Origin: Gordionus sp. m RMFG-2023
Taxonomy: Eukaryota; Nematomorpha; Gordioida; Chordodea; Parachordodidae
Assembly: GCF_954871325.1 (NCBI RefSeq)
Contig: NC_088776.1
Location: 1,743,985-1,807,984, forward strand
DNA length: 64,000 nt
Reading direction: 5' to 3'
Positions 25,061-37,790 of the stretch are shown piece after piece. The notes under the pieces are model-generated. The model was not told the origin of the DNA, did not search any database, and saw only the letters and a list, made by a program, of their open reading frames with translations. A program made the translations under genes and the position numbers. How positions within the stretch are numbered: the stretch's first letter is position 1; every line of letters starts with the position of its first letter.

Positions 25061-25560
25061 TGAATCTATTTTGTTAAAAAATGATTTGATATAATACATA
25101 TTTTATTGGCCTGATGTTTAAAATTATTGTTAATAATTCTAAAAAAAGGTGATACGAATTTCCCCTTTTTATCATGTTATGATATTAAGCTAGCGGTAAA
25201 CTAAGGTTCTTCATTTGATTTATTGTTATTTTAAATTAATCTCCCTAATAAGCTTAAAGTAATATTCTCAAATATTAAAATAAATGCAAAATGAAAAATT
25301 TTGGCTATATATACTATTTATTTGGCTGATGTCATGGTTTGAATGACCAAAAATGTGCTTTAGCTTTTTTCCCTCTTGTTAATTTATAAAACTTTTATGT
25401 AAGTAAAATGAAATTATTTGATATAAATATTTTTTTTTTTGGCATATGTCACAAAAAATGTTATTTTACGATTTCCCCTCTTTTTTTTTTGGAATTAGAT
25501 ATTAAGGTTAATAATGTGGGATCTTCATAAAATTTATTATTATTTCAAGATACATTTTTT
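25060..25560. repeat. Dispersed repeat family 4, about 2 units
   Basis: The units contain ggcctgatgttt or ggctgatgtcatgg, then aatttcccc, then catttgatttattgttatttt and cttaaagtaatattctc. Related units occur at 34560-35080. Confidence 0.5.
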
Positions 25561-25759
25561 TAATTTAAAGATGCTTATATGTATATTATATATTTAAATT
25601 TGGTCATAATATAAATTATAAAATGCATAATAATTTTAAATGAATTTATTATTAATCATTATCCTTCTAATAAGAGAATGAATTTTTTCGATATGTTCAA
25701 ATATATTTATTACAACTCTTTATAATAGATTTCTAACTATATTTCCTGTTGAAAAATTT

Positions 25760-27265
25760 AGATCAAAGAGTTATTAACGGTGCTGCCCGATTTGACTTCT
25801 GATGATACTATTTCTCCTATCAATGCTACTATATTTCAACAACTTCTCAAAAAAACTCAATTAGCATCCTCTTCTAACATCCACCCTCAAAGCTCTTCCC
25901 CTATTCCCTTCCCTGCGATAAAGTTCATAAGTGCTTAAAGTCCTTTAGAAAAAGGGATTACATGTGGTTTAGGATGGATTTTTGTAGATTTAAACCAATG
26001 CTTTGATAGTGGTTTTATTTGACCCTTTACAAAAATTATTAACGGAGTTTTGTGTGATAATCTCCTCATAAGCGAAGTTCCACTTTGTATGCACCCTATT
26101 CCATTTAGTGCACATTTGTTTCTTTAACCAAGCTTGATAATAGTATATAACCGTTAGGGTCATTTTTTGATTAGTCGTCAAGGTTTTAGTAAATAGGATC
26201 CCTTCTAAGGCCAGTTCCGAGCTATCCCTCATAATTAGGTTTTGGAGTTAGAGGTAGTTGCGAAGTGGTCTCACATATAGTGCGTATTTTTATAAACAGC
26301 GAGGCTGATAAGGTTTTCTGCAAGCTAGACATAATACCTGCTTTCAAGAACATTCACAGGAGTTCATTTTTACCCTCTTTCTAACATTTCCCCCAATAGT
26401 GGTATTTCCTTAAATCATATATTTCCCTCGTCAATCAAATTCGGGGAATTTTCCATATCCTCAGAAGTGGGGATTAGTTCTCTTGCCCTTTAATATGGAT
26501 TTGGGATTTGATCAAAAAATTTAAAGCCTCATATAAAATGAAGCCTAAACTTATGTTATCTCGACGATGGCTCTTTAGGAGGATATTTACCCAATGTTAT
26601 ATCGGCAATCGAGTACGTTGAAATGGAAGCTTCGAAAATTTGTCTTTCCTTTAGAAATCTTCCCTCAAAATAAGAATTTTATCCCTCACCCTTTTTCAAA
26701 ATCATTTTACACGAGGAACTGTCTTTTAGGTTCTCTTATCGGGTTTTCAACTTCCCTTTGTCAAGAATTTTTTTGACAATTTGATTCAATCTCTTTTTAA
26801 TTAGCTAAAGAATCATCCCCTCATCGTCCCAAGCATCAGTTATTTTTCCCTAACCAAAAAATGTTTCTTCTTACCTAAATTCTTATGCATCTTTAAAGCG
26901 CACCCGGCTTTCCAATATAATGCCCTCCTTAGATCCTTCGAATTAAAATTTAAATATTTTATCGAATCCCTTTTAGCAAATTAAAAATAGTGGTTTGTTT
27001 TCTTTCTTCATATATGTTTTAACGACTCTATTTCCTCGCTTATCGAGTGAACGATTTACTATTACTTCGGCCAAACACTTGGCTTACCTAGTTCTCCAAG
27101 GACGAGCACCCCACCCCGTATCCCATTTAAAGAGCTTACTAGTTCCCATGCTTCAGTGTACATTTGAAAAAAAACTTTGCCTTATGAGGTTAAATGTCGC
27201 ATTGGGTAAAATCTGGTCATTGATAAGTTTAACAATACAAGGTCACCTCTTAACAAATGGCTAAT
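25760..27265 (+). mobile_element. Decayed non-LTR retrotransposon copy with YLDDG reverse transcriptase motif
   Basis: Blocks in order: LLTVLPDLTSDDTISP near 25765-25815, like the linker before the polymerase in the minus-strand copy; CKLDIIPAFKNIHRS near 26315-26360, which fits RT motif A; YLDDGSLGG at 26557-26583, the catalytic Asp pair; and SAIEYVEMEASKICLSFRNL after it. Plus-strand frames 26594-26776 and 26995-27264 are shadows or late parts of this copy. It has many stops and frame changes and is inactive. Confidence 0.6.
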
Positions 27266-28043
27266 TTAATACGGATAAGGTGTTGGAGTGATAAAGGGTC
27301 GAAATGACAAGATGTATAAAATGTCGTTTACAATAATATTTTTGCTTATTTTTATTTAAAATATGACGAAGATTGACATCTATGTTAACGAATCTTTTGA
27401 CTAGCTGTCGATTAATTAATAAACCATTTTGACATATTTGCTTTCATAAAGCCAAATACATTTATGTAAATAAATAAATAATAATGAAATTTAATATTTA
27501 TATAACCAAATTATCACGATTATAGCATGATAATAACCGTATTATCATTTCCTTCCCTTAAAATCCCTAATGATTCCGTTTAGTTTAACTTATAAATACT
27601 TATACACTTATAATTCTAATAATTTATTTAAAATAATGAAAACTATGCAATATCATATTTATAAATTTATCAGAAAATCGAAAATGGTAAAATTTAAATA
27701 TAATTTAAATATAATTTAAAAAAAAAAATTAATATTTTATCATAGTATAGTATATCATAAAAAAACAAACTTTGTGTATAATTTTCATATTTTTATAAAT
27801 ATAATCACTAGTATTTAATAAAAAAATACCGTGTAATAAATATATTGGTAATCTATTAAAATCCTAGACCAAAATTTTTATAACGTCAAACAAATATTTT
27901 TACGAAATTTGATATTTTTTAGAAATGTATGAAATATAGAGAAGCAAAGTAAAGAGAATATTATAAAACCAATATTTCGCGTTATTATAAATTAGCAAAT
28001 GGGTTTATGGATTATATTTTTTTTGCCCTTAGGAAGCGCCTTT
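27266..28043. other. Non-coding; 3' flank of the VWA-like gene
   Basis: It is AT-rich with no supported feature. It would contain the 3' UTR and poly(A) site of the minus-strand VWA-like gene; I did not find a clear AATAAA close to the stop. Confidence 0.4.
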
Positions 28044-31000
28044 TTAGCCAGGAGGAACAGGAGTAGATGTAGGAGAAAGACTCGTAGTAGTAGTAGCATA
28101 AGAATCAAAAATGTATTTTTGAGGAAGGACGCAATATTTGGAAAACCACATTACATTGCCCGATGAAGCTATTCCGTTCAACTTAACGGGGTCTACATTG
28201 TCATATACCGCAAAAACATATATCTCTGTTTCTAATAATATAAAAAAAAAATTTTTTTTTTATCAAATCAAATTAAGCCTTTTGTCAATTATTGAATAAA
28301 GCATCAAAGGGTACTTTTAAAAACTTTGAATGCCATTTTAAAAGTAGGAATTGGGAACTGATTTTCTATAAAATTACTGGAAAAATTTTCTTAAAATGTT
28401 TTACAGAGTGATTGAGCCCTAAATTCAATTTATATTTTAATTTATGTGTTCCAATAATATAGTTAATCTGACCCTCTCAAATTTTTACTTGAGATTTCGC
28501 CCATTATAAATATAAGAGAAAGAAATAGTAAATTTTAGACACCCAACTCCTAACAGAGGTTAAAATACAAGTCTTTAATGGTCAAAGAAATGGCATTTTT
28601 GGGAAATTAAAAAATTGAGCTGAAATCGTCAATTTATTTTATATAGCCTAACGGTAGGCCTATATAGTTATATACAATGTATATTCTTTAAAATATCTTA
28701 ATGTCAAACTGGAAATAATAAAAATATGTATATGAAAAATATTTTTTTTATCCAATCCAAATATTATAAAGGCTGTATGTTAAAAGTATATATTTTTACC
28801 CATTTGACTCTAAAATTTTTTAAAAAAGTTATAAAAATTATTATTATGACAATTCAAAAAAGTTAAAAAAATAATAAATATGACTATTGATTATGTTCAT
28901 TGAAATTTTAATTTAACATGGTAACAATATATATTTTTACCCATTTGCTTCAAAAAAATTTTAAAAGTTAAAAAATTATGCTTATGACAATTGTTACTCG
29001 TACATCTTTATTGAAACTTTAATTTAACATGCTCATTATATACCTCAATAAAATTATAAATAATTACAATAGCATATTAAAAGACGAATCTTTGAAGATA
29101 TCGATGACCAAAAATATCATTTAATAAAAATCTTTAAATTTTATGATCTTCAACTATCTCGATTTTTAAAGATTGTTGCTCAAAATTTAAAAAATAAAAG
29201 ATATTTAAATATCTTGATCAAATTTTTGAGCAATATCTTACTCTTCGCACAACTCTGTTTAAGTCCAATTTTTAAAAGCTCGAAATTATCGGGTTTTTTA
29301 AAGTCAAAATTTATAAATTTTATCAAAAAAAAAATATATTCTATTAATGGTGTATAATACTCAATATATGAAAATAATTTTATAATAAGTGTTAAGTAAT
29401 AGATTATTTATATTTTTAACTCTTAAGGCCTTGGACTTTGTTATTATATTATAAATAATATTTTATTTCATTTCATAATAATGTTTATTTATAAATTCAT
29501 GGTTTAAGGCGTTACTTTAATTGGACATGTTATATGTTTTATTTCGTTTAAAAGTTAATAATTTTAATCAGAGTTGAAATTCGTATATATTTATATATAC
29601 ATATTATGATATTGTCCGTACAGCAGTGATTCGATGTTCTTAAATAAAAATAAACTTTTTCTTTAAATAAATACTATATCTTCGATTCTGTATCACGAGA
29701 CCGTTTTCAAATACAGATTCTAAGACTTTTAATCAAATGCAAATTCTAAGTGCAAGTCCCCCGCCCCCCTTGTTTCGTGCAATCATGAACTTTACTTTGG
29801 AATCAAAGATGAATGAATTTTTTTTCCTAACCGTCCCTGACAAACATTATCAAAGAGTTAGCAATAAGAGCATGCTTACATATGAAAATCAAATATTATC
29901 ATAAAATATACTTATCTTTTAAATATTTAATATAAAGATAGCTTTTGAGGTTATATTACAATTATTGATTAATATCAAATGTTTATTTGGAGTATTTGCA
30001 ATTGACTAATTATTAAATTTGCCATATCTCATAAACTTGATCTTGGTTCAAGTTTGAAATTTTTTTTATTAATTTATTCATTAATCCTATGAGAGATAAA
30101 AAAATAAATAGATGCCTATTTGATTTTATGATCAATGGTTTTCATTTCCTATTTTTGACATTTAATATATTTTTTAACAATATCTTAAACATTGAATAAC
30201 TTTAAAGTATACCATTAGGCTAAATAGCGCTTCTAGCTCAAACAAATTTAAAGATATTATTTTGTTAAAAATGTCCCATTTTTCGGCTTTAGAGATTTAA
30301 GTCTCAACCTCTGTTTAGAATTGGAGGCTAAAATATTTTTTTTTAGTTAAAATACATACACTCTTGTAAAAATAAAATTTTAGATCTTTGGATGACGGGT
30401 TGAAAATTGTGTGTTTTTTTAGGAATTCACCATATATATTTCATAGAAAATTAAATTTTACTATTATTTTTCATGGCTTGGGCGATTGGTAGAGGGTTTG
30501 TAGAAGAAGTGTTAGATAGAAAGAGCCACACTTTTTTTAATGCACCTGATCTTCCGGCCTTGTTAAGCATCGCATTTGCTAGAGCGAGACTGCCATCAAC
30601 TTTGGTGTTTGTTTGTGAAGCTAAATTAGTTTATATCATTCATGTATTTATTTAATATCTGTACAATTTTATTATATAGTGGGTAAGCGAGCTTCTTTCA
30701 ATTATCTACTAGTGTTGCTAAAAGGCTCGTTTTGAGCGATTTTTAAAAACGGCTAACTCAATATTATATATCAAGAAAAACTTAAGCCTGAAGATTTTGC
30801 CAATAGAATGAACATAGGTCTAGACATATATTATCGAAATATCGAGGCCTATGCTATTTTTTTTGGCTAAAATATTAAGTTAGCCGTTTTTTACAACACT
30901 ATTTTCTACATTGCAATTTTATTTGTTAAAAGAAACCGGGGATTGTATTATCCCTGGAGGAATATTATCTCACATAGCTCAAAACTTAATTATACATTGA

Positions 31001-32504
31001 AGATTTAAAATTTAATAAGAAGCTTAAAAAAATGGTTCATAGATAATTATTAATAAAATAAAATGCCCATTTATAAAAGCAAATTTCAATTTTTGGAATA
31101 TAAAAAATTTTCTCAGACTAAATATGAATTTTAACTAATTTTATCAATTGTGAAATGCTAATTTAATATTAAATGTAAAGAACCCTAATTATATAAGTGT
31201 AAAACCTTTTTTTTGGAAAAGGTCGTTTAATATCTACAAACACAAGTTTAGTTAGAGCTATAGAATGACAATGTGAAAAATTGACACGCATTTGGCAAAT
31301 TATATGACAGTTTTATGTGGTAACAAGTTTTTAGCTACCTTGTGATATGGTGTTGTTAAACGGTTCCTCTTAATAAGATTTCTTTAAGAACAGTTTAAAG
31401 CAGGACTAAAAATTTCGCTATAGATGTCTCAATGGTTTGGATATCTATTAACCAAGCTTAGACGATATTGGGCAATATTGAGTTAAGCGTTTTTAAAAAT
31501 CAGCTCACGAGTAGTTTAACAAGACTCATGTGATATATAATATTTAGAACTTGGACTTATTCATTAATCATTATATAGAAATTTATTTTCATCAGTTTGA
31601 AAAAAGTTAACATTTCCTATTTATTTTATGAAAAAAAATCTAAATAAAGAGACGCAAATAATATTCACCGATGGTCCCTCACATGTTTTTAATTTTTTGA
31701 TAATCCACTTTTAAAATTTTTTTTTATAAAATTGAAGGTTTATTTCTTTAAAAACAAGCATAAAAATATGTATAATATTTTGTAAAAATTTATACTTTAT
31801 CTATCTACAGCAATTCAATTATTATATTTTTTGGTAACAAAAGTATAATGACAAATTGATGGTTAACTTATAAAAAAACACGTAAATTAAAAGTTATTAA
31901 ACCTGACAAAGTATAGGAAGGCAATCCTCCCAAAATCAACTCTTGATATGTTGTAGCTTTTCTTAGTGGCATTTGAAGGTGTGTAGTTTCATTATATGTG
32001 ACCACGCCTATAAAAGCTCCTGTTAGTCCTATAGGGTTTATTTTAATAAATATGTAACCCAGTTCCTTAATTGAAATAAATCACATATATATAGTAGATA
32101 AATAATATTTAATAAATTTTTCAGAAATTCTTTATCAATTTAAGTACTGTGTGTTCAAATAAAACGTATGTATGGGATAGATAGACCTGTGAGCTGGCTA
32201 AATAACTTTTCAAAAGAGGATTGCTAATTTTAAAATCATTGAGATTTTTTTTTAACGCCAAATTCTACATACCCTTATAAACTCTGGCTTGTGCGTTAGC
32301 GCTATAAAATTTCTAAATTTTTTCTTTCAAAATGAACATTTAAAAAAAAATACTGGAAGGTCCGTTATGTTTTAAAACTCCGCCTTTGTTACTTTAATTT
32401 TATTAAAAAAATTGATTCAAAATCATTTTTATTAATTTGCTGAATATTATAAAAAATAACATATAAATTTAAATTTATCAAAACCTATTTAATGATATTA
32501 AATC

Positions 32505-32577
<73 letters not shown>

Positions 32578-33243
32578 TTTATTTTGTGTATTTTACGTCA
32601 TAAAAATGAAAAAATAATTTGTCATGCTTTAGTGGCTGGGATACGCATAATATTGTTTTATAATAAATTGATTTTTTTTTATCTTTTTTACTAATCATCT
32701 AAAACCTTCAGGTAGATCTCTTGTTAAGGTTAATTCAATAAACACCTCAGTTAATCAGGAGAGCGATAGTCAAAATTTTTCGCCCATCCTCTCTGTCCAA
32801 ATCTCTTTTACCCACAAAATATAATGTAATAAAAAGGAAAAATAAGTTTAAGTTGATAATATATATATATTTTTTAAAAAATACATTTAAATCGTCAGGA
32901 ATAGTAAGGCTAAAAAAAAGGCCAGGGGCCAGTTTATAACAGGGTATATCAGGGTATAACAGGTTATAACATATGTAATTTGATTCTCCAAAATAGAATT
33001 CATTAAATCATTCATAATAAAATAAAATGGAAACTTTTGGTAAGTATTGTTTCATTAAATAGTTATGTTTTCATTTTTTTTATTTAAACATTACCGCGAA
33101 CAAAGCCTTTGCGCAATTAAATTCTTGATCTGTAGTATATTCGGTCTCCAAAATTATAACTGTATCGACAAAACTATTTTTACCCCCAAAAAATGAATCC
33201 ATCATTGTAATATTGAATAAATTGGGTATTGTTACCGGTGGAA
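28044..33243 (-). CDS. VWA-domain protein, four exons (5' end missing)
   Basis: Exons in transcript order: 33095-33243, 31903-32065, 30462-30620, 28044-28231 (TAA). Phases match at all junctions (1 to 0, 0 to 1, 1 to 1, 1 to stop) with AG/GT borders; spliced they give about 218 residues. The chain follows the VWA fold: beta-1 SFVDTVIILETEYTTDQEF, GAFIGVVTYNETTHLQMPL, DGSLALANAMLNKAG, KKVWLFLSNTSS, then TEIYVFAVYDNVDPVKLNGI and ASSGNVMWFSKYC. The metal-binding motif is degenerate: ETEYT replaces DxSxS, and SNTSS stands where TDG is usual. So I infer a non-metal binding or structural domain. A Thr/Ser/Pro tail (ATTTTSLSPTSTPVPPG) ends the chain, suggesting an extracellular, glycosylated end. 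The start codon lies upstream. Confidence 0.62.
28787..29033. repeat. Two-unit tandem repeat, about 125 bp, in the last VWA intron
   Basis: Each unit contains tatatatttttacccatttg, then a run ending in tatgacaatt, then attgaaa.tttaatttaacatg. The two units lie head to tail. Confidence 0.6.
30210..30450. repeat. Dispersed repeat family 3, copy 2 (VWA intron)
   Basis: This copy matches 24780-25060 and ends ggaattcaccatatatat, within about 20 bp of the exon donor at 30461. It may supply intron sequence next to the splice site. Confidence 0.5.
30710..30901. mobile_element. MITE family 2, good copy in a VWA intron
   Basis: The ends are tagtgttgctaaaaggctcg and gttttttacaacacta, with inner inverted repeats cggctaactcaata and tattaagttagccg. 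The core shares ggtctagacatatat with the copy at 9321-9464. Confidence 0.7.
31350..31527. mobile_element. MITE family 2, diverged copy in a VWA intron
   Basis: It begins ggtgttgttaaacggttcc and ends gtagtttaacaagactc. Internal attgagttaagcg matches the family. It lies in the intron between the second and third VWA exons. Confidence 0.55.
32506..32576. repeat. (AAAG)n microsatellite in a VWA intron
   Basis: About 18 uninterrupted tetranucleotide units lie between the first and second VWA exons. Length variation among individuals is expected for such a perfect array. Confidence 0.95.
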
Positions 33244-34559
33244 CTGTTAGTAATGATAAAAAAAAATATTAATGCATATTAGATCTTTGAAATTTAATGG
33301 TAGTTATATTAATATTATGGATGATGATTAAGAATAAATTATTGATATTTGAGCTAATTTTAACTTCTATCCAACATATAATTTTTAATAGTAATAGATA
33401 AATTTCTTGCCTTCATAATTTTGGACATTAAATTTTGATGTCAGGTCAATTGGTATACTAATTAATTTAAAAATTAATTTTATTCAAAGGCCAAATAAAT
33501 AATATTAAGCAATAATGAAATGGAAATGAAAAAAAAAAACAATAAAATTTTAAAATATTGGAAAAATTATTTTTTAATTAATATATATCTTTGTTTTAAG
33601 ATGCCAGAACTACATGTCTTTCTTTCAATAGACTCCTATTTAATTGTTAACCTTAATAATATTATATGGAATACCATATCTCATCATAGCGAGATTAAAT
33701 CTTAACTGAACGGATATAATATAATTAAGGAGTAAGAAGAACCTTAGCCGAGTATGGTATTTTGCATTCTATGCTTGAATATAAAATTGTTAAATTAAAA
33801 ATTATTTGTAATAGGCAATTTTAGTGTTATTTTTATTTAGTTATTATTATGGTCAGGAATGTTTTATAAAGGGAAGTTTATTGTATTTTGGAGATTTAAA
33901 AAAATTAAATAATTATCTAATTATTTATTGTTGTAAAAAACTCCCGGTTATACTTATTGCAACGGTTCTATAAGAAAATAAGTGGAAGAGTAACCATTAT
34001 AATAAAGGAAAAGAGAATATATTCAAAATTAAATCTTGGTAAAAAGACTAGAGAAATGATAGATGGAATTGGTTATGTCAACGTTAAAGATGGAAATTTG
34101 AGATTTATAGTCATAAAAGGGAGAGATAAAATTTACGAAGATAAATAAATAGATAAGATATTTATATATAAATTGTTACCTTGAGAAAAAATTTTATACT
34201 GTCCCCTGATAATAAAGAAAAGTGCTATGATACATAATTTTTCCATTTTATGGGTCGTATCCTATTAACTATTAAATGTTTGATTTGATTTTAATTATAA
34301 AATATCGTAAAGCGTATAAGAAATAATCAAAATTTTTTCTAAAACATCCAATATTATAATTAATAAAATTAAATAGGCCTTGCTAATGATTTCAGAGATT
34401 GCTAATTTAAAATTAAATCCATTTCTTATTTTATCCAACTAAGAAGAGAAAATATTATCTATAAAACCAAAATGAAATAATTATGGGAATTTTAAATAGA
34501 TAGATGTAGAATAAATCTATTAATTTAAAGTATATATTTTTTAAATAATTTGATATACT
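33244..34559. other. Non-coding, upstream of VWA exon 1
   Basis: An upstream phase-1 exon should lie here or further right. A plus-strand frame at 33957-34148 is open for 63 codons but shows no family likeness or splice support. Confidence 0.35.
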
Positions 34560-35080
34560 ACATAATATTTTTTTGGCATAATATTTAAGTTTAATTAATT
34601 GATAATTATAATAAAGGTGATCATAAGGATTCCCCTTTATTTTTGGTATGATATTTAGGTTATTGGTGGTAAACCGGGGATCATGATATGATTTATTGTT
34701 TTTAGTTAATATTATCCGTAACAGGCTTAAAGTGATATGACAATATATGCAATTTTTTTGGCATGATGTTTCAGGTGTTAATGACAAAAATGTGATCTAA
34801 AAATTTCCTTTTTTTGGTATTGATGTTCTAGTCATTAGTGGTATCTTCATATGATTTATTATCATTTAAGTTAGCATTATCCTTAAGGCTTAGAATAAAT
34901 TATTAATTTTTAAAAACTTTTAAGTAAATGTAAAATAAAATATTTGTCAATTTTTTTGGCAGGATGTTATTTTAATGCAACAAAAAAATAATATTAACCG
35001 TAACAGGCTTAATTTTATATTGGCACTTAAAACTTTTAAATAGATGTAAAATGAATATTTTTGACAAATATAATATTTGT
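34560..35080. repeat. Dispersed repeat family 4, tandem cluster
   Basis: Two to three units share ggcatgatgttt, aaatttccttttttggtat, tcatatgatttattatcat and ggcttaaagtgatat with 25060-25560. The minus-strand frame at 34455-34787 runs through these units and is therefore not taken as a gene. Confidence 0.55.
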
Positions 35081-35635
35081 CAAGTAAGGGAGATAGAGGC
35101 TAGTTAAATCTCTTATGGTGTAGGAAACAGCTTAAATCTTATTTTTCATCTTAAAAACGCTAGAATTATTTAAATCTTTTCCCTAATATAAATTTTAGTG
35201 GTGTGAAAAATTTTTTTTTTTTAAAAAAAATAGCAAATAATTTTTAAACGAATCTGTTTGAAAATGATTGCCCTTATAAACTTTAAGCGTTTTGATTAGA
35301 AATTTAATTAAACTCGGAAATCCGTAAATTGAACAATTCCGGTGATAATGGATAATATTGATAAAACAAGAATGTTTTTTGTGTCCTTCCGATAAATCTG
35401 GTAATATTAACAATTAATTGAATATGTTTTGATAAAATTGAAAATATAAAATTATAAATCATAGTAAATAGTCTTCATTTGGAAGGGGTAACTTAAGGTT
35501 GTTGAAATAGAAGTTCCGTTATGACTGATGTGAACCAAATATCGATAGAAAATATTTATTTCGGTGTTATTGATTCCCAAATATTATAAAATAATATTTT
35601 ATTTCAATTTAAAATTTAATGTTTACATTAGTGAT

Positions 35636-35873
35636 CTGCATCAGGCCAAATTTTTCAACCCCGGCCCAGCCCGAACTTATTTAAATATACAAAATTAATT
35701 TTTACAATTTCTCAAAATAAAAGACACATGTTGTATGGCGTCTAATTCTGTAAATAAAATCAAATATTTTTATTTTACATTAAAAATTCAACATAAAATT
35801 TATTTTTCCAAGCCAGACCCGACCTGGCCCGAATTTTATTTAAAAATATTAGGCCCGACCCGGGCTCGAACCA
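35636..35873. repeat. GGCCCGACCC-type dispersed repeat, copy 2
   Basis: Ends ccccggcccagcccgaa and ggcccgacccgggctcgaa enclose a core with tggcgtctaattctgtaaat. It is the same family as 2337-2566. The G- and C-rich ends are inverted relative to each other, as in a DNA transposon. Confidence 0.6.
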
Positions 35874-36132
35874 TCGCGTATCAAAAGGAAGATAGAATTT
35901 AAAAGAACTAATGAAAATTACTATCTAGAAATTTATAAAAATAATGATTTTATACTATGCGTTTAAAATATTTGGTCGATGGAAATTATAGTAATATTTT
36001 ATGAGAAAAAATAAAAATTAGTAAGAAACATATTATTTGTAACCGTTATAGTTATACGGGTCATATGGAGAAAATTTACCTCGTGGAAGAATAAAATATG
36101 TTTGTTGGGCTTTCCTTTGAGAAAGTCCTTAC

Positions 36133-36242
36133 TTGTGCATCCCACTGTTAGGAAAATTTCAGGAACTAATTTCTAAAAAAAAATTATCTACAGTATAAGT
36201 GACAATTTCTGGACTAGGGTATCCTGGTTTGGTATAGAAATA
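36133..36242 (-). other. Possible upstream exons of the VWA-like gene
   Basis: 36133-36172 is bounded by tttttttttag and a strong donor (ACAA/GTAAGG). It runs from phase 0 to phase 1 and reads KLVPEIFLTVGCT. The first VWA exon starts in phase 1, so they could join. 36192-36242 (YFYTKPGYPSPEIVTYT) ends in phase 0 at GTAGAT, but only 19 bp separate the two blocks, too short for a normal intron. Either the gap is a decayed or mis-assembled site, or only one block is real. Beta-strand-rich, no family recognised. Confidence 0.3.
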
Positions 36243-36899
36243 CTTAACGTTAAAACATTAGTATCATCACTTTGGATTCAATCAAATTAATGTATGGCCA
36301 ATTTAACTTGAAGATAGGGGTGAACATTATAGCAGCTATGTTTTTAACATCTAGATAATAATTTATAAAATTATTATCATTTAAATAGAATGAGTCCGAT
36401 GGTGAATAAAATGAGATGTATTACGTTGTCCTCTTATTACCATTTGAATATTAATGCACAGATTCTCTTGGAGTCAAAACTTTATTAAATTTCAAATTAT
36501 ATAACAAAAATAAGCAGATTTTAAATCCAAAAAAATAAAAATAAAAAAGAATATATAAAGGGAAATAATGAAAAACAAACCCTAAATTAAAAATAATTAA
36601 AAAATCGTGCATAATGACTTCATAATAAACTAATTCTATCAATCTAAAAATAAAATATAACTTAATAATTCTTTACCAACGATGATTTTTCAAATATTTA
36701 CATTCAATTATGACATTAATATCATTGTAAATTTTTTTAATTTGCCAGTTGAAATATACCATGTTTAGAATGGGGCCACTTTCACATAAACTCATCTAGA
36801 TCAAAAAGTAATAGAGATGCAGCTTTGTTTATCTTAGATATATGGATTGGGCAACACATTGATATTTAAATTTGTTTGATATATTACTTTTTAAATGTT

Positions 36900-37790
36900 T
36901 TCTCAAGTTAAAGCTTATAGTATTGTTTGATGATAAAAACCGTCTGGCACATCTTACAACAAAATTTATACCCTGCATTCAGCGAAATTACTTTTTCGAT
37001 ATCATCTATAGCAAAATTATTTTCAATATTAATCTCTATTGTCGTTTAATTATTAAAACTCATGCCATATTTTTTAAAATATAAATTTCAAAATCGAATG
37101 AAATAAAAAGATCATGATATTAAAATTAATTTGAAAATTAGCAAGTATAGGCCTAAAACGAATTATTTGTTATTCAAAATTCGATGTATTTTACGAATAC
37201 GAATAACAATATCTAATATGAATAATGAGAAAAAGTATCTGTCGAATAGGAAACTATTTATTATACTATTTTTGAATTATTCGAAATTATTTATAATGGG
37301 AACTCTTTTAACAATTACTTTCCTCATATAACAACATTGAATTATTTATTTATTTCCAATTTCATTTTTTCTTTCGTAAACTAATTTTTTTGTATTTCCT
37401 CATTAAAAATGTGTAACTTACACCAATATCCATTATTCATTACATCATAATGTTGATTTGTTAGATACAAGCTAACGGTATTTCCAGTTTTTGTGTATTT
37501 TTGATATTCGAAATAATGTTTTGTTGTTTTATTTTGATCTACCACCTATATATAATTATCTTCAATGGGTATAATCAATTTCTCTAAATTTATAATTATT
37601 ATTCTCTCTTGCGTAGTTATTCAATTGTAAGGGAGACTGTGACATTCTTAAAATTATCGATCGTATTCTCGAATAATTCTGAAAATAATGACCTTCACCT
37701 TATTGAATTAATTGCTACATCTCTTGCATATCTTCCTTGACTTCATAACAATGTTCTTCCTTTCGATTCGCTGTTTTTTTTAATATCTTA
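36900..37790 (-). other. Coding-like remnants, identity unknown
   Basis: Minus-strand stretches read as protein near 37380-37545 (HYFEYQKYTKTGNTVSLYL, then NQHYDVMNNGYW), near 37640-37700 (NFKNVTVSLTI) and near 36920-37030 (FAIDDIEKVISLNAG, then CCKMC). The 37422-37545 part has an acceptor (tatatag) and a consensus donor (T/GTAAGT). The HYDV turn recalls the His-containing end of OTU-type cysteine proteases, but I cannot show the catalytic Cys, so this is only a resemblance. The region is probably a decayed element or gene. Confidence 0.28.

Noticed and set aside
33957-34148. 63-codon plus-strand frame
   Set aside because: It is lysine- and isoleucine-rich as expected for AT-rich chance frames; no other evidence.
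34455-34787. 110-codon minus-strand frame
   Set aside because: It runs through tandem units of dispersed repeat family 4 and shows no family likeness.
35195-35413. 72-codon minus-strand frame as a VWA upstream exon
   Set aside because: It contains an acceptor-like ttaatattaccag, but the peptide is unlike the VWA gene and the phase link is arbitrary.
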